Positions 1 to 7,977 of a stretch of 64,000 nucleotides of DNA are shown here, piece by piece. The notes below the pieces were generated by a model. It was not told the origin of the DNA. It ran no database searches and saw nothing but the letters and a program-made list of their open reading frames with translations. The stretch comes from Candidatus Omnitrophota bacterium (GTDB lineage: Bacteria > Hinthialibacterota > Hinthialibacteria > OLB16). Location: NCBI GenBank assembly GCA_020632575.1, contig JACKFH010000002.1:325968-389967 (forward strand), read 5' to 3'. Position numbers and translations under genes: made by a program. Position 1 is the first letter of the stretch; the number at the start of each line of letters is the position of its first letter.

Positions 1-179
1 GAAAGCAGATCGACCACTAAACGAACCGTGGTCTCCGGTAATCGAAAAACGCATTCCTTCCCTTTCTCCCCGATTCTGCCGGTGATCACTTTCTTTCCCA
101 GTTGCCGAGCAAAGATCTCCAGATTCTCTTTGGCGAGACGGATCTCTTCGGGTGATAGTGAGGTGGTGGTTTGCATCAT
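1..179 (-). CDS. N-terminal part of an antitoxin-like / DNA-binding protein (cut by window edge)
   Basis: Reading the minus strand from an ATG at 179 gives an open frame of 59 codons that runs off the left edge without a stop. It starts MMQTTTSLSPEEIRLAKENL and contains a later stretch ETTVRLVVDLL. A GGGAG ribosome-binding site lies 7-8 bases before the start. The pattern of a short helix followed by a P/S-x-x-x-R-L-L/V-x-x-x-L segment resembles the N-terminus of excisionase-type helix-turn-helix antitoxins that pair with PIN-domain toxins, but the helix-turn-helix itself would lie beyond the edge. The frame is convincing; the function is a guess. Confidence 0.5.
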   Translation of the reverse strand, partial: MMQTTTSLSPEEIRLAKENLEIFARQLGKKVITGRIGEKGKECVFRLPETTVRLVVDLL

Positions 180-486
180 CCATTGTCTCCCAATCCACGA
201 GCATGATTCCTTGTAGGGAGTATACTTCTAATCGAAATAAACGCAACAGACGAAACCAACGAAAGACCTGCTGAAGGGTCCAGCCACTGAGATTCTGGGG
301 TGCAAATCATCCTCTCCATCGTGCTCCTTACGAGTTCCCCCTCCCTTTATTTCCTTTTCCTCTAATCATTCCTGGGGTTCCATTATCTACTCTCCGATTC
401 CCGAAAAGCCGCTTCTCGCCACATTTCCATTCTGTTACTTTTAATGAAGTTGCTTAGGCATGACAAATCCAATGGGAGGTGGACCC
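180..486. other. Divergent intergenic region
   Basis: This 307-base gap separates two divergent genes and must hold both promoters. A TATACT hexamer at 222-227 (inside AGTATACT) could serve as a -10 box on either strand, but no convincing -35 box sits at the right distance. I see no RNA gene or credible small ORF here. Confidence 0.4.
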
Positions 487-972
487 ATGAAGAAAGAAGA
501 TCTGGCGTTTGTCGGCTGTCGGTTGATCGCGATTTTTTGGGGGTTCAAGGCGCTCAGCATTTTGTCGCATTCCGCCCAAGCTTGGTTTGCATTAGGGACC
601 AATCCATTTCCACCGGAACGATATTCCATCGCTGTGATGGCAAGTGTCGTTCAGGTCGCACTGATCGCTGTTCCCGCCCTCTTTCTTTGGTTCCAAGCAG
701 ATCTGATGGTCAAATTGATTTTACCGGAATCCCCCGATGACGAATCGTCAAGTGAGTTCACCCTTCACCAGATTCAAACGGTCGTCTTCGCGGCAGTCGG
801 TTTATTCATTCTGGTCAGCGCGATACCTGAACTCGCGGGAGTTTTCATTCCAAGGACGAATTTGTGGGTCATCCTTTTGGGACTCTTGGTCAAATGCGGC
901 CTCGGGCTTTTTCTCTTATTGAAAGCGGACCAGATTAGCGGAAGAGTCAGACGACTCCATCAAGTCGAGTAA
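487..972 (+). CDS. Hypothetical four-helix membrane protein
   Basis: A 161-residue protein begins MKKEDLAFVGCRLIAIFWG. I chose the ATG at 487 over the in-frame ATG at 460 because GGAGGTGG lies directly before it at good spacing. Four hydrophobic stretches are visible, around residues 10-30, 45-68, 85-108 and 115-140. The acidic loop between helices 2 and 3 (PESPDDESSSE) is probably cytoplasmic or periplasmic. The protein ends in a basic tail (GRVRRLHQVE), consistent with a cytoplasmic C-terminus. I do not recognise the family. It converges on the PQQ-like gene across a GC-rich hairpin. Confidence 0.6.
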   Translation: MKKEDLAFVGCRLIAIFWGFKALSILSHSAQAWFALGTNPFPPERYSIAVMASVVQVALIAVPALFLWFQADLMVKLILPESPDDESSSEFTLHQIQTVVFAAVGLFILVSAIPELAGVFIPRTNLWVILLGLLVKCGLGLFLLLKADQISGRVRRLHQVE

Positions 973-978
973 ACCATT

Positions 979-1005
979 CCCCCTCCCCGCAATGCGGGGA
1001 GGGGG
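979..1005. terminator. GC-rich 12-bp hairpin between convergent genes
   Basis: CCCCCTCCCCGC (979-990) and GCGGGGAGGGGG (994-1005) form a perfect 12-bp stem with a 3-base loop. It sits between two convergent stop codons, the expected position for a bidirectional terminator. There is no T-tract on either side, so it may be a repeat element or a strong RNA barrier rather than a classical intrinsic terminator. Confidence 0.5.
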
Positions 1006-1021
1006 TTGGGGGTTGGGGTAC

Positions 1022-2314
1022 TTATTCCGAAGCCGCCTCGCTCACATCCAAACACACGGCTTCCGTTGTGCTTCTCGCGTAGATCTTTCCGTTGGCGAGG
1101 ATTGGAGTCGACCAGCACTTTCCATCCAGAACATCGACTCGCGCGAGCTCCTTATAGGATTCCGGATTGGGATCGATCACCACGATCTCTCCTCTATCCG
1201 AAAGGGCGAGCAGTTGGTTTCCGCCATCGGTGAAGATGACATTGCCCGGACCGAATCCGGCCTCGGACCAAATCACCTCGCCATCCTCGAGACGCACACA
1301 TTCCAGCGGGCCGGTGCCGTGATCCTTGAAACTGAACATGCCGTAGAGGTAACCGTCCTTGTAAACAGGCGTGCTCCAGTGATTGAACAACCGGTTTTTG
1401 GCCCGCCACAGTTCCTCCGCCTCGAATCCGGAATCGGTCTTTTTGATCCGGTGAAGCGCCGCCCCGACCCCATAGCCGGCCGAGCAATAAACCAGATCGC
1501 CCGCGACAACCGGCGAGGCGGCGGTTGAGGTGACATAAGGGAAATCGAAGTGCCACAGGATTTGGCCATCGCTGACATCGACCGAGGTCACTCCGGATTG
1601 AAGGAAAAAGATTGCCTGTTCGATCCCGTGAATCTTTGCGCGGATCGGGGTCGCATGGGTCATCAGGTCATCCCCCACCGCGCCCATGAGGCTCCCATTC
1701 CGCTTATCGAAGCCAAGCATTGTTTGTCCTTCACCACCCCCGGCTACAATGCAGAGGTAATCCATAAGGAGAGGAGAAGCGGCGCTTTGCCAACGAATCT
1801 CGCGACCGTCATAATCCTTTTCGATGCTCTTCTGCCACTTCACCGAACCATCCTCGATATCGAAACAGTACAGATTCATACGCGAGTCATAGACATAAAC
1901 GCGTTCGCCGTCATTCGAGGGAGTGGATCGCGCGCCATCGCCGCCTCGGTTGGTTTCGGTTCCGGAATCGCCGCCGCCATCGTACTTGGCAAAGCCGAGG
2001 AACTGCGCCCAAATCTCTTCCCCCGTGTTGGCGTTCAGAGCGACGCAGCATTCACGTTCGATCCCGTCCTGATCCTTGCGGGTGACTAGGGTGAAAATCT
2101 TGTCCCCGGCGGTGGAAAACGAACTGAACCCATTTCGAACTGGGACCTTCCAGAGAACCTTCGCCTGATTCCCTTTGAGAGTGGATAAGTCAATCTTTTC
2201 CGGGGTCGTCCGGGTGGAGTCGTTTCCATTGTACTGTTCCCAATCCACGCTGTAGCTATGCGGTAGCGCAATCAAAGTCATAAGAAATGCAATCAAGAAA
2301 ACTCGAACCATCAT
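1022..2314 (-). CDS. Secreted PQQ-like beta-propeller (BamB-like repeat) protein
   Basis: The 430-residue product has an N-terminal signal peptide (MMVRVFLIAFLMTLIALPHS, cleavage likely after SYS). It is followed by repeats of the PQQ/BamB eight-bladed propeller type, for example VYVYDSRMNLYCFDIEDGSVKW, LVYCSAGYGV, YLYGMFSFKDHGTGPLECV and GNQLLALSDRGEIVVIDP. Each repeat has the hallmark pairing of a value read-out strand with a following G-x-x-x-W. The longer TTG-initiated frame at 2329 is rejected because AAAGGA 6 bases before the ATG at 2314 is a proper ribosome-binding site. No catalytic dehydrogenase signature is visible, so a structural or binding role in the periplasm is more likely than a quinoprotein enzyme. 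Confidence 0.8.
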   Translation of the reverse strand: MMVRVFLIAFLMTLIALPHSYSVDWEQYNGNDSTRTTPEKIDLSTLKGNQAKVLWKVPVRNGFSSFSTAGDKIFTLVTRKDQDGIERECCVALNANTGEEIWAQFLGFAKYDGGGDSGTETNRGGDGARSTPSNDGERVYVYDSRMNLYCFDIEDGSVKWQKSIEKDYDGREIRWQSAASPLLMDYLCIVAGGGEGQTMLGFDKRNGSLMGAVGDDLMTHATPIRAKIHGIEQAIFFLQSGVTSVDVSDGQILWHFDFPYVTSTAASPVVAGDLVYCSAGYGVGAALHRIKKTDSGFEAEELWRAKNRLFNHWSTPVYKDGYLYGMFSFKDHGTGPLECVRLEDGEVIWSEAGFGPGNVIFTDGGNQLLALSDRGEIVVIDPNPESYKELARVDVLDGKCWSTPILANGKIYARSTTEAVCLDVSEAASE

Positions 2315-2518
2315 AACGATTCCTTTCAATTGAGAGTGGACTCTCGAGGTCGATAAAACTTGATTTTACCAGATACCGAGCGGGGTGGAAGTTCCTTTTT
2401 ACAGGGGGGGAGTGGATACGATCAACTTAAAATTTTGGATTAAAAACGATTGCGGATGCCAGAATCGGTGGTATTCTATGGCACGAATGTTTTGAAACCC
2501 GATTGGTGTCATATCAAG

Positions 2519-4450
2519 ATGAACTCCACGAACGCCCCTTTCGGCAACATCGATCAAGACGCCGCCTTCCGCGCGATTCTGGAGGGAACCGCGACGGAGA
2601 CAGGGCAAGAGTTTTTCAAATCCCTCGTTCAGAACCTGGCCAAGATCCTGAAAACCCAGGGCGCCTGGGTCACCGAATACCTGGAGGAGTGCCGCCGTCT
2701 TCGCGCACTCGCCTTCTGGATGGAGGGGGAGTGGGTCGCCGAGTATGAGATCGACATCACCGGAACTCCCTGTGAGACAGTCATCGAATCTCAGGACCTC
2801 GTTCACATCCCTGAAAACCTGGTCGAACTTTATCCCGGCGATCCAGACTTGCAGGAAGTGGGGGCGGTCAGTTACCTTGGCGTTCCTCTCAAAGACCTGG
2901 ACGGAAAAATTCTCGGTCACTTGGCGGTTGTGGATCGCAGACCGTTGCCCAGAGATGAACGAATTCTGACCCTATTCCGGATCTTCGCCTCGCGAGCCGC
3001 CGCCGAACTTCAAAGGCTCCGACGCGAGACCGAAATTCGTTACCGGGAACTCAAACTCTCCAGCCTTTTCCATAGCGCGATGGATGTCATCGTGGAACTG
3101 GATGAGGAAAATCGGGTCACCTTCCTGAACGCCGCCGGCGAAAAGACTTTTGGGCCATCGGGAAAAGAGCGGCTTGGTCAATCCTTCCTGAGTTTCCTTT
3201 CCGAGCGAAGCGTCCAAAAACTTCTAGATCTGAAATCCCAAATCGATGCTCAGCCAGCGGCCGAGCGCTGTTTGTGGATTCCTGGCGGGCTCGAGATCCA
3301 GATCGAAGATGGGGAGTCCTTTCAAGCCGAAGCGACACTGTCCCGCTTTGATTTGGGACGCAGAACCTACCACACCCTCATTCTCCGCAATGTCAACGAG
3401 AGACTGGAGGCCGAAAAGAGAATTCAATCCCTGACACAAGAGAAAGATTACCTGAGCGAAGAAGTGCAAAACCTTAGCCACTACGGGGAAATCATCGGAC
3501 AAAGCAAGGCGATCCGTCATGTCATCCAAGACATCGACCAAGTGGCTTCCACCGACGCGACCGTTCTAATCCTTGGAGAGACGGGAACCGGCAAGGAGTT
3601 GATCGCAAGAGCCATTCACAAAGCGAGTCGCCGTAAGGACAAGCCGCTCATTCGTGTGAATTGCGCCGCCATTCCTCCAACCCTGATTGAAAGCGAGTTT
3701 TTCGGCCATGAAAAAGGAGCATTCACTGGAGCGACTCGGAAGCGGGAGGGGCGGTTCGCGCTTGCCGATGGAGGGACCTTATTCCTGGATGAAATCGGCG
3801 AACTGCCGATCGATCTCCAAGTCAAACTCCTCCGAGTTTTGCAGGAGGGGGAGTTCGAACCAGTTGGGAGTTCAGTCACCAGAAAGGTGAATGTCCGACT
3901 GATCGCGGCGACTAATCGGGACCTGCTCAAACTTGTGAAAATTGGGGACTTTCGCGAGGATTTGTATTATCGCCTCAATGTGTTCCCTCTTCACTTGCCT
4001 CCATTGAGGGAACGAAGAGAGGACATCCCGCTCCTCGCTCAGGCGTTTGCACGAGATTTTTCCGGACGGATGGGAAGGACTCTCGGCGCCCTTGGCCCCG
4101 AGATCTTGTCGCGATTATCCGCGTACTCATGGCCCGGCAATGTCCGTGAACTTGAGAACGTGATTGAACGCGCCATCATCACCTCGCCAAATGGAGGACT
4201 GAATTTGGATCGTGCGCTCCCCGATGCGGAACCACTCTTACAGCCTGTTCAATCGGAGGTCATGACGGATCGGGTGCTAAATATTGAAGAAATGAACCGT
4301 CTTGAGAAAGAGAACCTGCTTCGCGCCTTGGAAAGGACCGACTGGAAGGTCTCCGGTCCTAAAGGAGCGGCGGCTTTGCTCGGGATGAAACCAACCACTC
4401 TTGCCTCACGGTTGAAAGCCCTCCAGATTACTCGTCCCGTGGCTCACTGA
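2519..4450 (+). CDS. Sigma-54-dependent transcriptional activator (GAF-PAS-AAA+-Fis HTH)
   Basis: This bacterial enhancer-binding protein has a GAF-like domain (about residues 25-175), a PAS domain (about 180-310), a short coiled linker, a sigma-54 interaction AAA+ domain (about 325-560) and a C-terminal Fis-type helix-turn-helix. The AAA+ domain carries Walker A GETGTGKE, the sigma-54-contacting loop GAFTGA and Walker B GTLFLDEIGE. The C-terminus GPKGAAALLGMKPTTLASRL is the Fis DNA-recognition helix pair. The N-terminal receiver domain of NtrC types is absent, so the signal is probably a ligand or redox cue sensed by GAF/PAS. The start is uncertain: a TTG at 2450 is in frame, but the ATG at 2519 begins just before the GAF domain. 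It sits directly upstream of mddA, which has its own sigma-54 promoter. Confidence 0.9.
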   Translation: MNSTNAPFGNIDQDAAFRAILEGTATETGQEFFKSLVQNLAKILKTQGAWVTEYLEECRRLRALAFWMEGEWVAEYEIDITGTPCETVIESQDLVHIPENLVELYPGDPDLQEVGAVSYLGVPLKDLDGKILGHLAVVDRRPLPRDERILTLFRIFASRAAAELQRLRRETEIRYRELKLSSLFHSAMDVIVELDEENRVTFLNAAGEKTFGPSGKERLGQSFLSFLSERSVQKLLDLKSQIDAQPAAERCLWIPGGLEIQIEDGESFQAEATLSRFDLGRRTYHTLILRNVNERLEAEKRIQSLTQEKDYLSEEVQNLSHYGEIIGQSKAIRHVIQDIDQVASTDATVLILGETGTGKELIARAIHKASRRKDKPLIRVNCAAIPPTLIESEFFGHEKGAFTGATRKREGRFALADGGTLFLDEIGELPIDLQVKLLRVLQEGEFEPVGSSVTRKVNVRLIAATNRDLLKLVKIGDFREDLYYRLNVFPLHLPPLRERREDIPLLAQAFARDFSGRMGRTLGALGPEILSRLSAYSWPGNVRELENVIERAIITSPNGGLNLDRALPDAEPLLQPVQSEVMTDRVLNIEEMNRLEKENLLRALERTDWKVSGPKGAAALLGMKPTTLASRLKALQITRPVAH

Positions 4451-4454
4451 CGAA

Positions 4455-4478
4455 ATCTCGTTAATTTTGGAACGAGAT
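4455..4478. promoter_or_regulatory. 8-bp inverted repeat, possible upstream activator site
   Basis: ATCTCGTT (4455-4462) and AACGAGAT (4471-4478) are perfect inverted arms with an 8-base spacer. The site begins just after the activator gene's stop codon and lies about 130 bases upstream of the predicted mddA start point, a usual distance for an enhancer site. It lacks a following T-tract, which argues against a terminator. Assignment as the activator's binding site is inference. Confidence 0.4.
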
Positions 4479-4571
4479 CTCGGCATTTACGATTCTTCGA
4501 CATCTCTCATCCCTCCCCTGGATGATTCTTAACCATCTGAAACATCATGGCTTAGGATCATGCGGCCCCCT

Positions 4572-4587
4572 TGGCATAGCCACTGCT
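4572..4587 (+). promoter_or_regulatory. Sigma-54 (-24/-12) promoter of mddA
   Basis: TGGCATAGCCACTGCT matches the sigma-54 consensus TGGCACG-N4-TTGCW. It has GG and GC dinucleotides separated by exactly 10 bases, with TGGCA and TGCT intact and three mismatches at less critical positions. The implied start near 4598 leaves a leader of about 75 bases to the mddA ATG. The neighbouring gene encodes a sigma-54 activator. Confidence 0.7.
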
Positions 4588-4671
4588 CTGAAGGCGAAAA
4601 TAGAAGTTGCAAACCAGATCAATGTTATCTCGACTTGATCATCCAAAAACCGCCCCAAGGAGGAGATAGCC

Positions 4672-5436
4672 ATGATGAAGAGAATCCTGACTTTCGTTTA
4701 CGGTGTTGCCAGTTATGCCCTGTTTTTCCTGACCTTTCTGTACATGATCGGTTTCCTAGGCAATTTTGCCGTGCCGAAAACGATCGACAACGGGACCGAA
4801 ACGTCCCTGCCACTGGCCCTCATGGTCAATGTGTCGTTGGTCCTGTTGTTCGGACTGCAGCACAGTGTGATGGCCCGGCCGGGTTTCAAAAGAATGTGGA
4901 CCCGGATCGTTCCCCAAGCCGCCGAGAGAAGCACTTATGTCCTCATGAGCAGCCTCGCTTTGATCCTGCTCATGTGGCAGTGGCGCCCGATGACCTCGAC
5001 TGTTTGGTCAATCGAAAGTGTGATGGGCCAGTCGGTGATGTACGCCTTGTTTGGGATGGGTTGGTTGACCGTGCTGATCACCACTTTCCTGATCAATCAC
5101 TTCGACCTCTTCGGGCTCCGTCAGGTCACCCTTTACCTGATGGGGAGAGATTACACGAGCCTGGGGTTTGTCACCCCCGGACCTTACAAACACATCCGTC
5201 ATCCGCTGTACGTGGGCTGGCTGCTGGCCTTCTGGGCGACACCCACCATGACGGTAGGACACTTTCTGTTCGCGGGATTGCAGCTCGCCTACATCCTGGT
5301 CGCCATCCGTTACGAGGAGCGGGACTTGGTCGAATTCCATGGAGAGGATTACGCCAATTACCGTGAAAAGACCCCGATGTTCATTCCGAAAGTCGGGCGC
5401 GAGATGTCTCCCGAACCTCAAACGGAAGTGGTCTAA
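4672..5436 (+). CDS. mddA: Methanethiol S-methyltransferase (MddA-like), membrane protein
   Basis: This 254-residue protein of the NnrU/isoprenylcysteine-methyltransferase-like superfamily is expected to transfer a methyl group from S-adenosylmethionine to methanethiol, giving dimethyl sulfide. Five or six membrane helices are visible. Stretches I associate with MddA are GLQHSVMARPGFKRMW, ERSTYVLMSSLALILLMWQW, FLINHFDLFGLRQV and the C-terminal YKHIRHPLYVGWLLAFW, where RHPxYxG is the SAM-site motif of this superfamily, with EERDLVEFHGEDYANYR after it. Length fits MddA. The ATG at 4672 follows AAGGAGGAG. A sigma-54 promoter precedes it and a strong terminator follows, so it is monocistronic. 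A related thiol or isoprenoid substrate is possible. Confidence 0.8.
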   Translation: MMKRILTFVYGVASYALFFLTFLYMIGFLGNFAVPKTIDNGTETSLPLALMVNVSLVLLFGLQHSVMARPGFKRMWTRIVPQAAERSTYVLMSSLALILLMWQWRPMTSTVWSIESVMGQSVMYALFGMGWLTVLITTFLINHFDLFGLRQVTLYLMGRDYTSLGFVTPGPYKHIRHPLYVGWLLAFWATPTMTVGHFLFAGLQLAYILVAIRYEERDLVEFHGEDYANYREKTPMFIPKVGREMSPEPQTEVV

Positions 5437-5460
5437 ACGCAAAGTGTTGGAGTGATTCAT

Positions 5461-5490
5461 CGCCCCCGAACCTGGTTCGGGGGCGTTTCT
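5461..5490 (+). terminator. Intrinsic terminator after mddA
   Basis: CGCCCCCGAAC (5461-5471) pairs with GTTCGGGGGCG (5475-5485) over a 3-base loop, followed by TTTCT. This is a strong rho-independent structure 24 bases after the mddA stop. Confidence 0.85.
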
Positions 5491-5555
5491 ATTCCGGGAT
5501 TGGGGCCATGACCCAGGCCCTTTCTTCACGAGGGATCATCGTCTATAGAGGGGGT

Positions 5556-6491
5556 ATGGACCAAGAACGAGTCGACGCTTTCGAGTCCCCGGTCGAGGTC
5601 GTGGTGGAGGAGCCTCAATGCGTGTCGGGGCTCGCCTTCCTCGCTCTTTTCCTCGGAGCGACCGGGATCGGGTTCGCCCCGATCTTTGTCCGTCTTTCGG
5701 AGGTTGGCCCGGTTTCGACCGCCTTCTGGAGAGTTTTCCTCGCCCAGCCAATTCTTTGGTCGATCTTCTGGTTTCAGGACAAAACGCATCCAAACGCCGC
5801 CAAACCCGAGGTTGGAAAACAAATGGGTTGGCTGTTGCTGGCCGGTTCCATCTTCTGCTTCAACATGTCGATCTGGCATTGGAGCATTCATTTCACCTCG
5901 GTCGCGAACGCCACCATCTTCTCCAACATGGCCCCGATCTTTGTCACCCTTGTGGGGTACTTTCTTCTGAAGGAACGGGTCACCTTGCTGTTCATCGTTG
6001 GCCTGGGACTCACCCTGACCGGGGCCTTTCTTATCGGCGGCAACAGCTTTTCTCTCGGCTGGGACAACCTTTTTGGAGATCTTCTCGGTGTGCTGACCGC
6101 CTTCTTCTACGGGTCCTACCTGATGACGGTCAACCATGTCCGAGGAAGGTTCTCCGCCCCCACCGTGATGGCCTTCGCCGGCGTCGCGAGCGTCTTTTGG
6201 CTCTCCATGCTCGCCCCGCTGACCGAGTCCAATGTCATCCCCCAATCGACTGAGGGCTGGCTTTCGGTCCTCGGATTGGCGATGGTCTCCCATGTGATGG
6301 GGCAGGGAATGATCGCCTATGGCCTCGGTCACCTGCCCACCTCCCTGTCCTCCGTGATCCTTCTCTTCCAACCGGTCGTTGCCGCGGTGGCCGCCTGGAT
6401 CCTCCTGAACGAACCGATGCAGACCCTTCAAATGTTTGGCGGATTGGTCGTTCTTTTGGGGATTTACACGGCAAAGCGGGGGGCCATTTGA
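5556..6491 (+). CDS. EamA/DMT-superfamily metabolite transporter
   Basis: This integral membrane protein of about 311 residues has the two tandem five-helix EamA halves of the drug/metabolite transporter superfamily. The first half opens with FLALFLGATGIGFAPIFVRL, and the end of each half carries the typical helix-with-proline pattern (VTLVGYFLLKERVT and VVAAVAAWILLNEPMQ, both with the conserved acidic residue in L-x-E/L-N-E-P). Such proteins export amino acids, nucleosides or drugs; the substrate cannot be read from sequence. I prefer the ATG at 5556, preceded by AGAGGGGGT, but the in-frame ATG at 5508 is possible. Confidence 0.8.
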   Translation: MDQERVDAFESPVEVVVEEPQCVSGLAFLALFLGATGIGFAPIFVRLSEVGPVSTAFWRVFLAQPILWSIFWFQDKTHPNAAKPEVGKQMGWLLLAGSIFCFNMSIWHWSIHFTSVANATIFSNMAPIFVTLVGYFLLKERVTLLFIVGLGLTLTGAFLIGGNSFSLGWDNLFGDLLGVLTAFFYGSYLMTVNHVRGRFSAPTVMAFAGVASVFWLSMLAPLTESNVIPQSTEGWLSVLGLAMVSHVMGQGMIAYGLGHLPTSLSSVILLFQPVVAAVAAWILLNEPMQTLQMFGGLVVLLGIYTAKRGAI

Positions 6492-6511
6492 TTTTGCTTG
6501 ACACAAACCGC

Positions 6512-6540
6512 TTGCCGTCCGATCCATGAACCTTTATAGT
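6512..6540 (+). promoter_or_regulatory. Sigma-70-type promoter of tRNA-Val
   Basis: TTGCCG (6512-6517) and TATAGT (6535-6540) are separated by exactly 17 bases, and the tRNA begins 14 bases after the -10 box. Confidence 0.6.
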
Positions 6541-6553
6541 TCTAACTGCTTGG

Positions 6554-6630
6554 GGGCGATTAGCTCAGCTGGCTAGAGCATCTGGATCACAACCAGGGGG
6601 TCGTAGGTTCAAGTCCTACATCGCCCACCA
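6554..6630 (+). tRNA. tRNA-Val (anticodon CAC)
   Basis: A full cloverleaf can be drawn. The acceptor stem is GGGCGAT/ATCGCCC, the D arm GCTC...GAGC, the anticodon stem TCTGG/CCAGG with loop ATCACAA (anticodon CAC after the invariant T), the variable loop GGGTC, and the T arm GTAGG-TTCAAGT-CCTAC. An encoded ACCA end follows. CAC reads GTG valine codons. There is no integrase or direct repeat nearby, so it is not an occupied attachment site in this window. Confidence 0.92.
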
Positions 6631-6678
6631 TCCCCAACCCCCTTCTTCACCATTGGAGCGGAAATCAGAGAAACGTCC

Positions 6679-7968
6679 ATGAATTATCCCGCTAATCTCG
6701 ATACGGAACTCTCGGATATCGAAGAACTCATTTCCGATTTCAGCATGGAACAACTCCACGCGATCGTTCGGCTCGAGACGGGGGTCCGACGGACCATGGA
6801 CCCGCTCAAGGTCATTTTGGTGATTGAGCAAATCCTTTCGGACCTCGGGTTTCGGTCGGAAATCTATGTACAAACCAGTCACGACGAGAGATCGAAGCAT
6901 ATTCCCGAAAAACCGAATGGCCAGGGGATGCTGAGATTTCATTTCCAGGAATATGGGGCGATCGCCGGGGATGAGTTTGGAGTCTGCATCGACCTCGCTC
7001 CCATCGACGAGTCTCGGGAAATCGAGGACAACGAGAAAGCCTTCTTGGATTTCTTTTGCCGACAAGTCGGGACAGTCCTCGCTCACCAATGGGTTTTTCA
7101 GAATCTCGCCCGAACCCAAGAGAGATTGCTTTCCGCCATCAACACCGTTCAGGAAATCTCCGGGTTTGTCGGGCATGAAATTCGGAGTCCGCTCGCATCC
7201 CTGCAATCCCTTTTCTTCCTGATGGAGGATCAACTTCAGGAGATTAGCCGACTCGAGCAAGTCACCGATGAGGATTGGAAACCCTTTGTCGACAAGATGG
7301 GCCAGTCTTCGGCGCTTCTTCGCAAGGTGATCCGATCCACTTATCTGTTGGGCACTCTGGACATGGACCCCAACACCTTTCGCAAAAACCTGGAATGGGT
7401 GGAAATGGGGAAATCCTTGCTGGTCAGCGCTGCCTCCGCGTATTCATTCGAGATCCGACGGAAACGCCAAAGGGTGGTCATTCGACGGGAATCCCGTTTC
7501 GCGCACGATTTTGTGCATGTTCACCGCGCCTGGTTCGAGGCCATTTTCGACAACCTTCTCGGCAACGCGGTCAAGTACGCGATCGAGGGGGGGCGTATCG
7601 ATTTCTCCATCCTCGAAAAGAATGGCGAGTATGTGATCCACGTCAGCAATCCGGTGGACAACCCTCCCTCTCCGGAGCGTTTGAACCGACTTTTCGAGAA
7701 GGGATATCGAGAGGACGTGGATTTCGATGTCCGATCGATCGGCGCGAATCAAGGGCTCGGACTCTACTTCGTGAATCGGATTGTCACCCTAGGTTACGGT
7801 GGAAGGGTCCTAGTGTGGGTGGATGAGGTGAGAAACACCGAAGGAACTGAGGACCCCGAGGACATCGAGACCCAAGTTTTTGGAAATCCGGATGTCCCCG
7901 CTACACTGGAGGAGAATCCTTATTTCCATATCGAAATCCGCATTCCCAAATCGGCGCTCCTCGCTTAA
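6679..7968 (+). CDS. Soluble GAF-type sensor histidine kinase
   Basis: The 429-residue protein has no membrane segment or signal peptide. Residues 1 to about 150 look like a GAF-type sensory domain. The phosphoacceptor box FVGHEIRSPLASL places the histidine at residue 166. The HATPase part has the N-box FDNLLGNAVKYA and the ATP-lid glycine motif ANQGLGLYFVNRIV. The region between includes a conserved DKMGQSS helix. It autophosphorylates and passes phosphate to a response regulator, but no regulator gene is adjacent, so its partner is elsewhere (an orphan kinase). It starts 48 bases after the tRNA and may read through from it. It ends 9 bases from the convergent SH3 gene. Confidence 0.85.
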   Translation: MNYPANLDTELSDIEELISDFSMEQLHAIVRLETGVRRTMDPLKVILVIEQILSDLGFRSEIYVQTSHDERSKHIPEKPNGQGMLRFHFQEYGAIAGDEFGVCIDLAPIDESREIEDNEKAFLDFFCRQVGTVLAHQWVFQNLARTQERLLSAINTVQEISGFVGHEIRSPLASLQSLFFLMEDQLQEISRLEQVTDEDWKPFVDKMGQSSALLRKVIRSTYLLGTLDMDPNTFRKNLEWVEMGKSLLVSAASAYSFEIRRKRQRVVIRRESRFAHDFVHVHRAWFEAIFDNLLGNAVKYAIEGGRIDFSILEKNGEYVIHVSNPVDNPPSPERLNRLFEKGYREDVDFDVRSIGANQGLGLYFVNRIVTLGYGGRVLVWVDEVRNTEGTEDPEDIETQVFGNPDVPATLEENPYFHIEIRIPKSALLA

Positions 7969-7977
7969 GAAACGCCG

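Noticed and set aside
6554..6630. tRNA gene as an integration site for a mobile element
   Set aside because: No integrase, direct repeat of the tRNA 3' end or atypical genes follow it.
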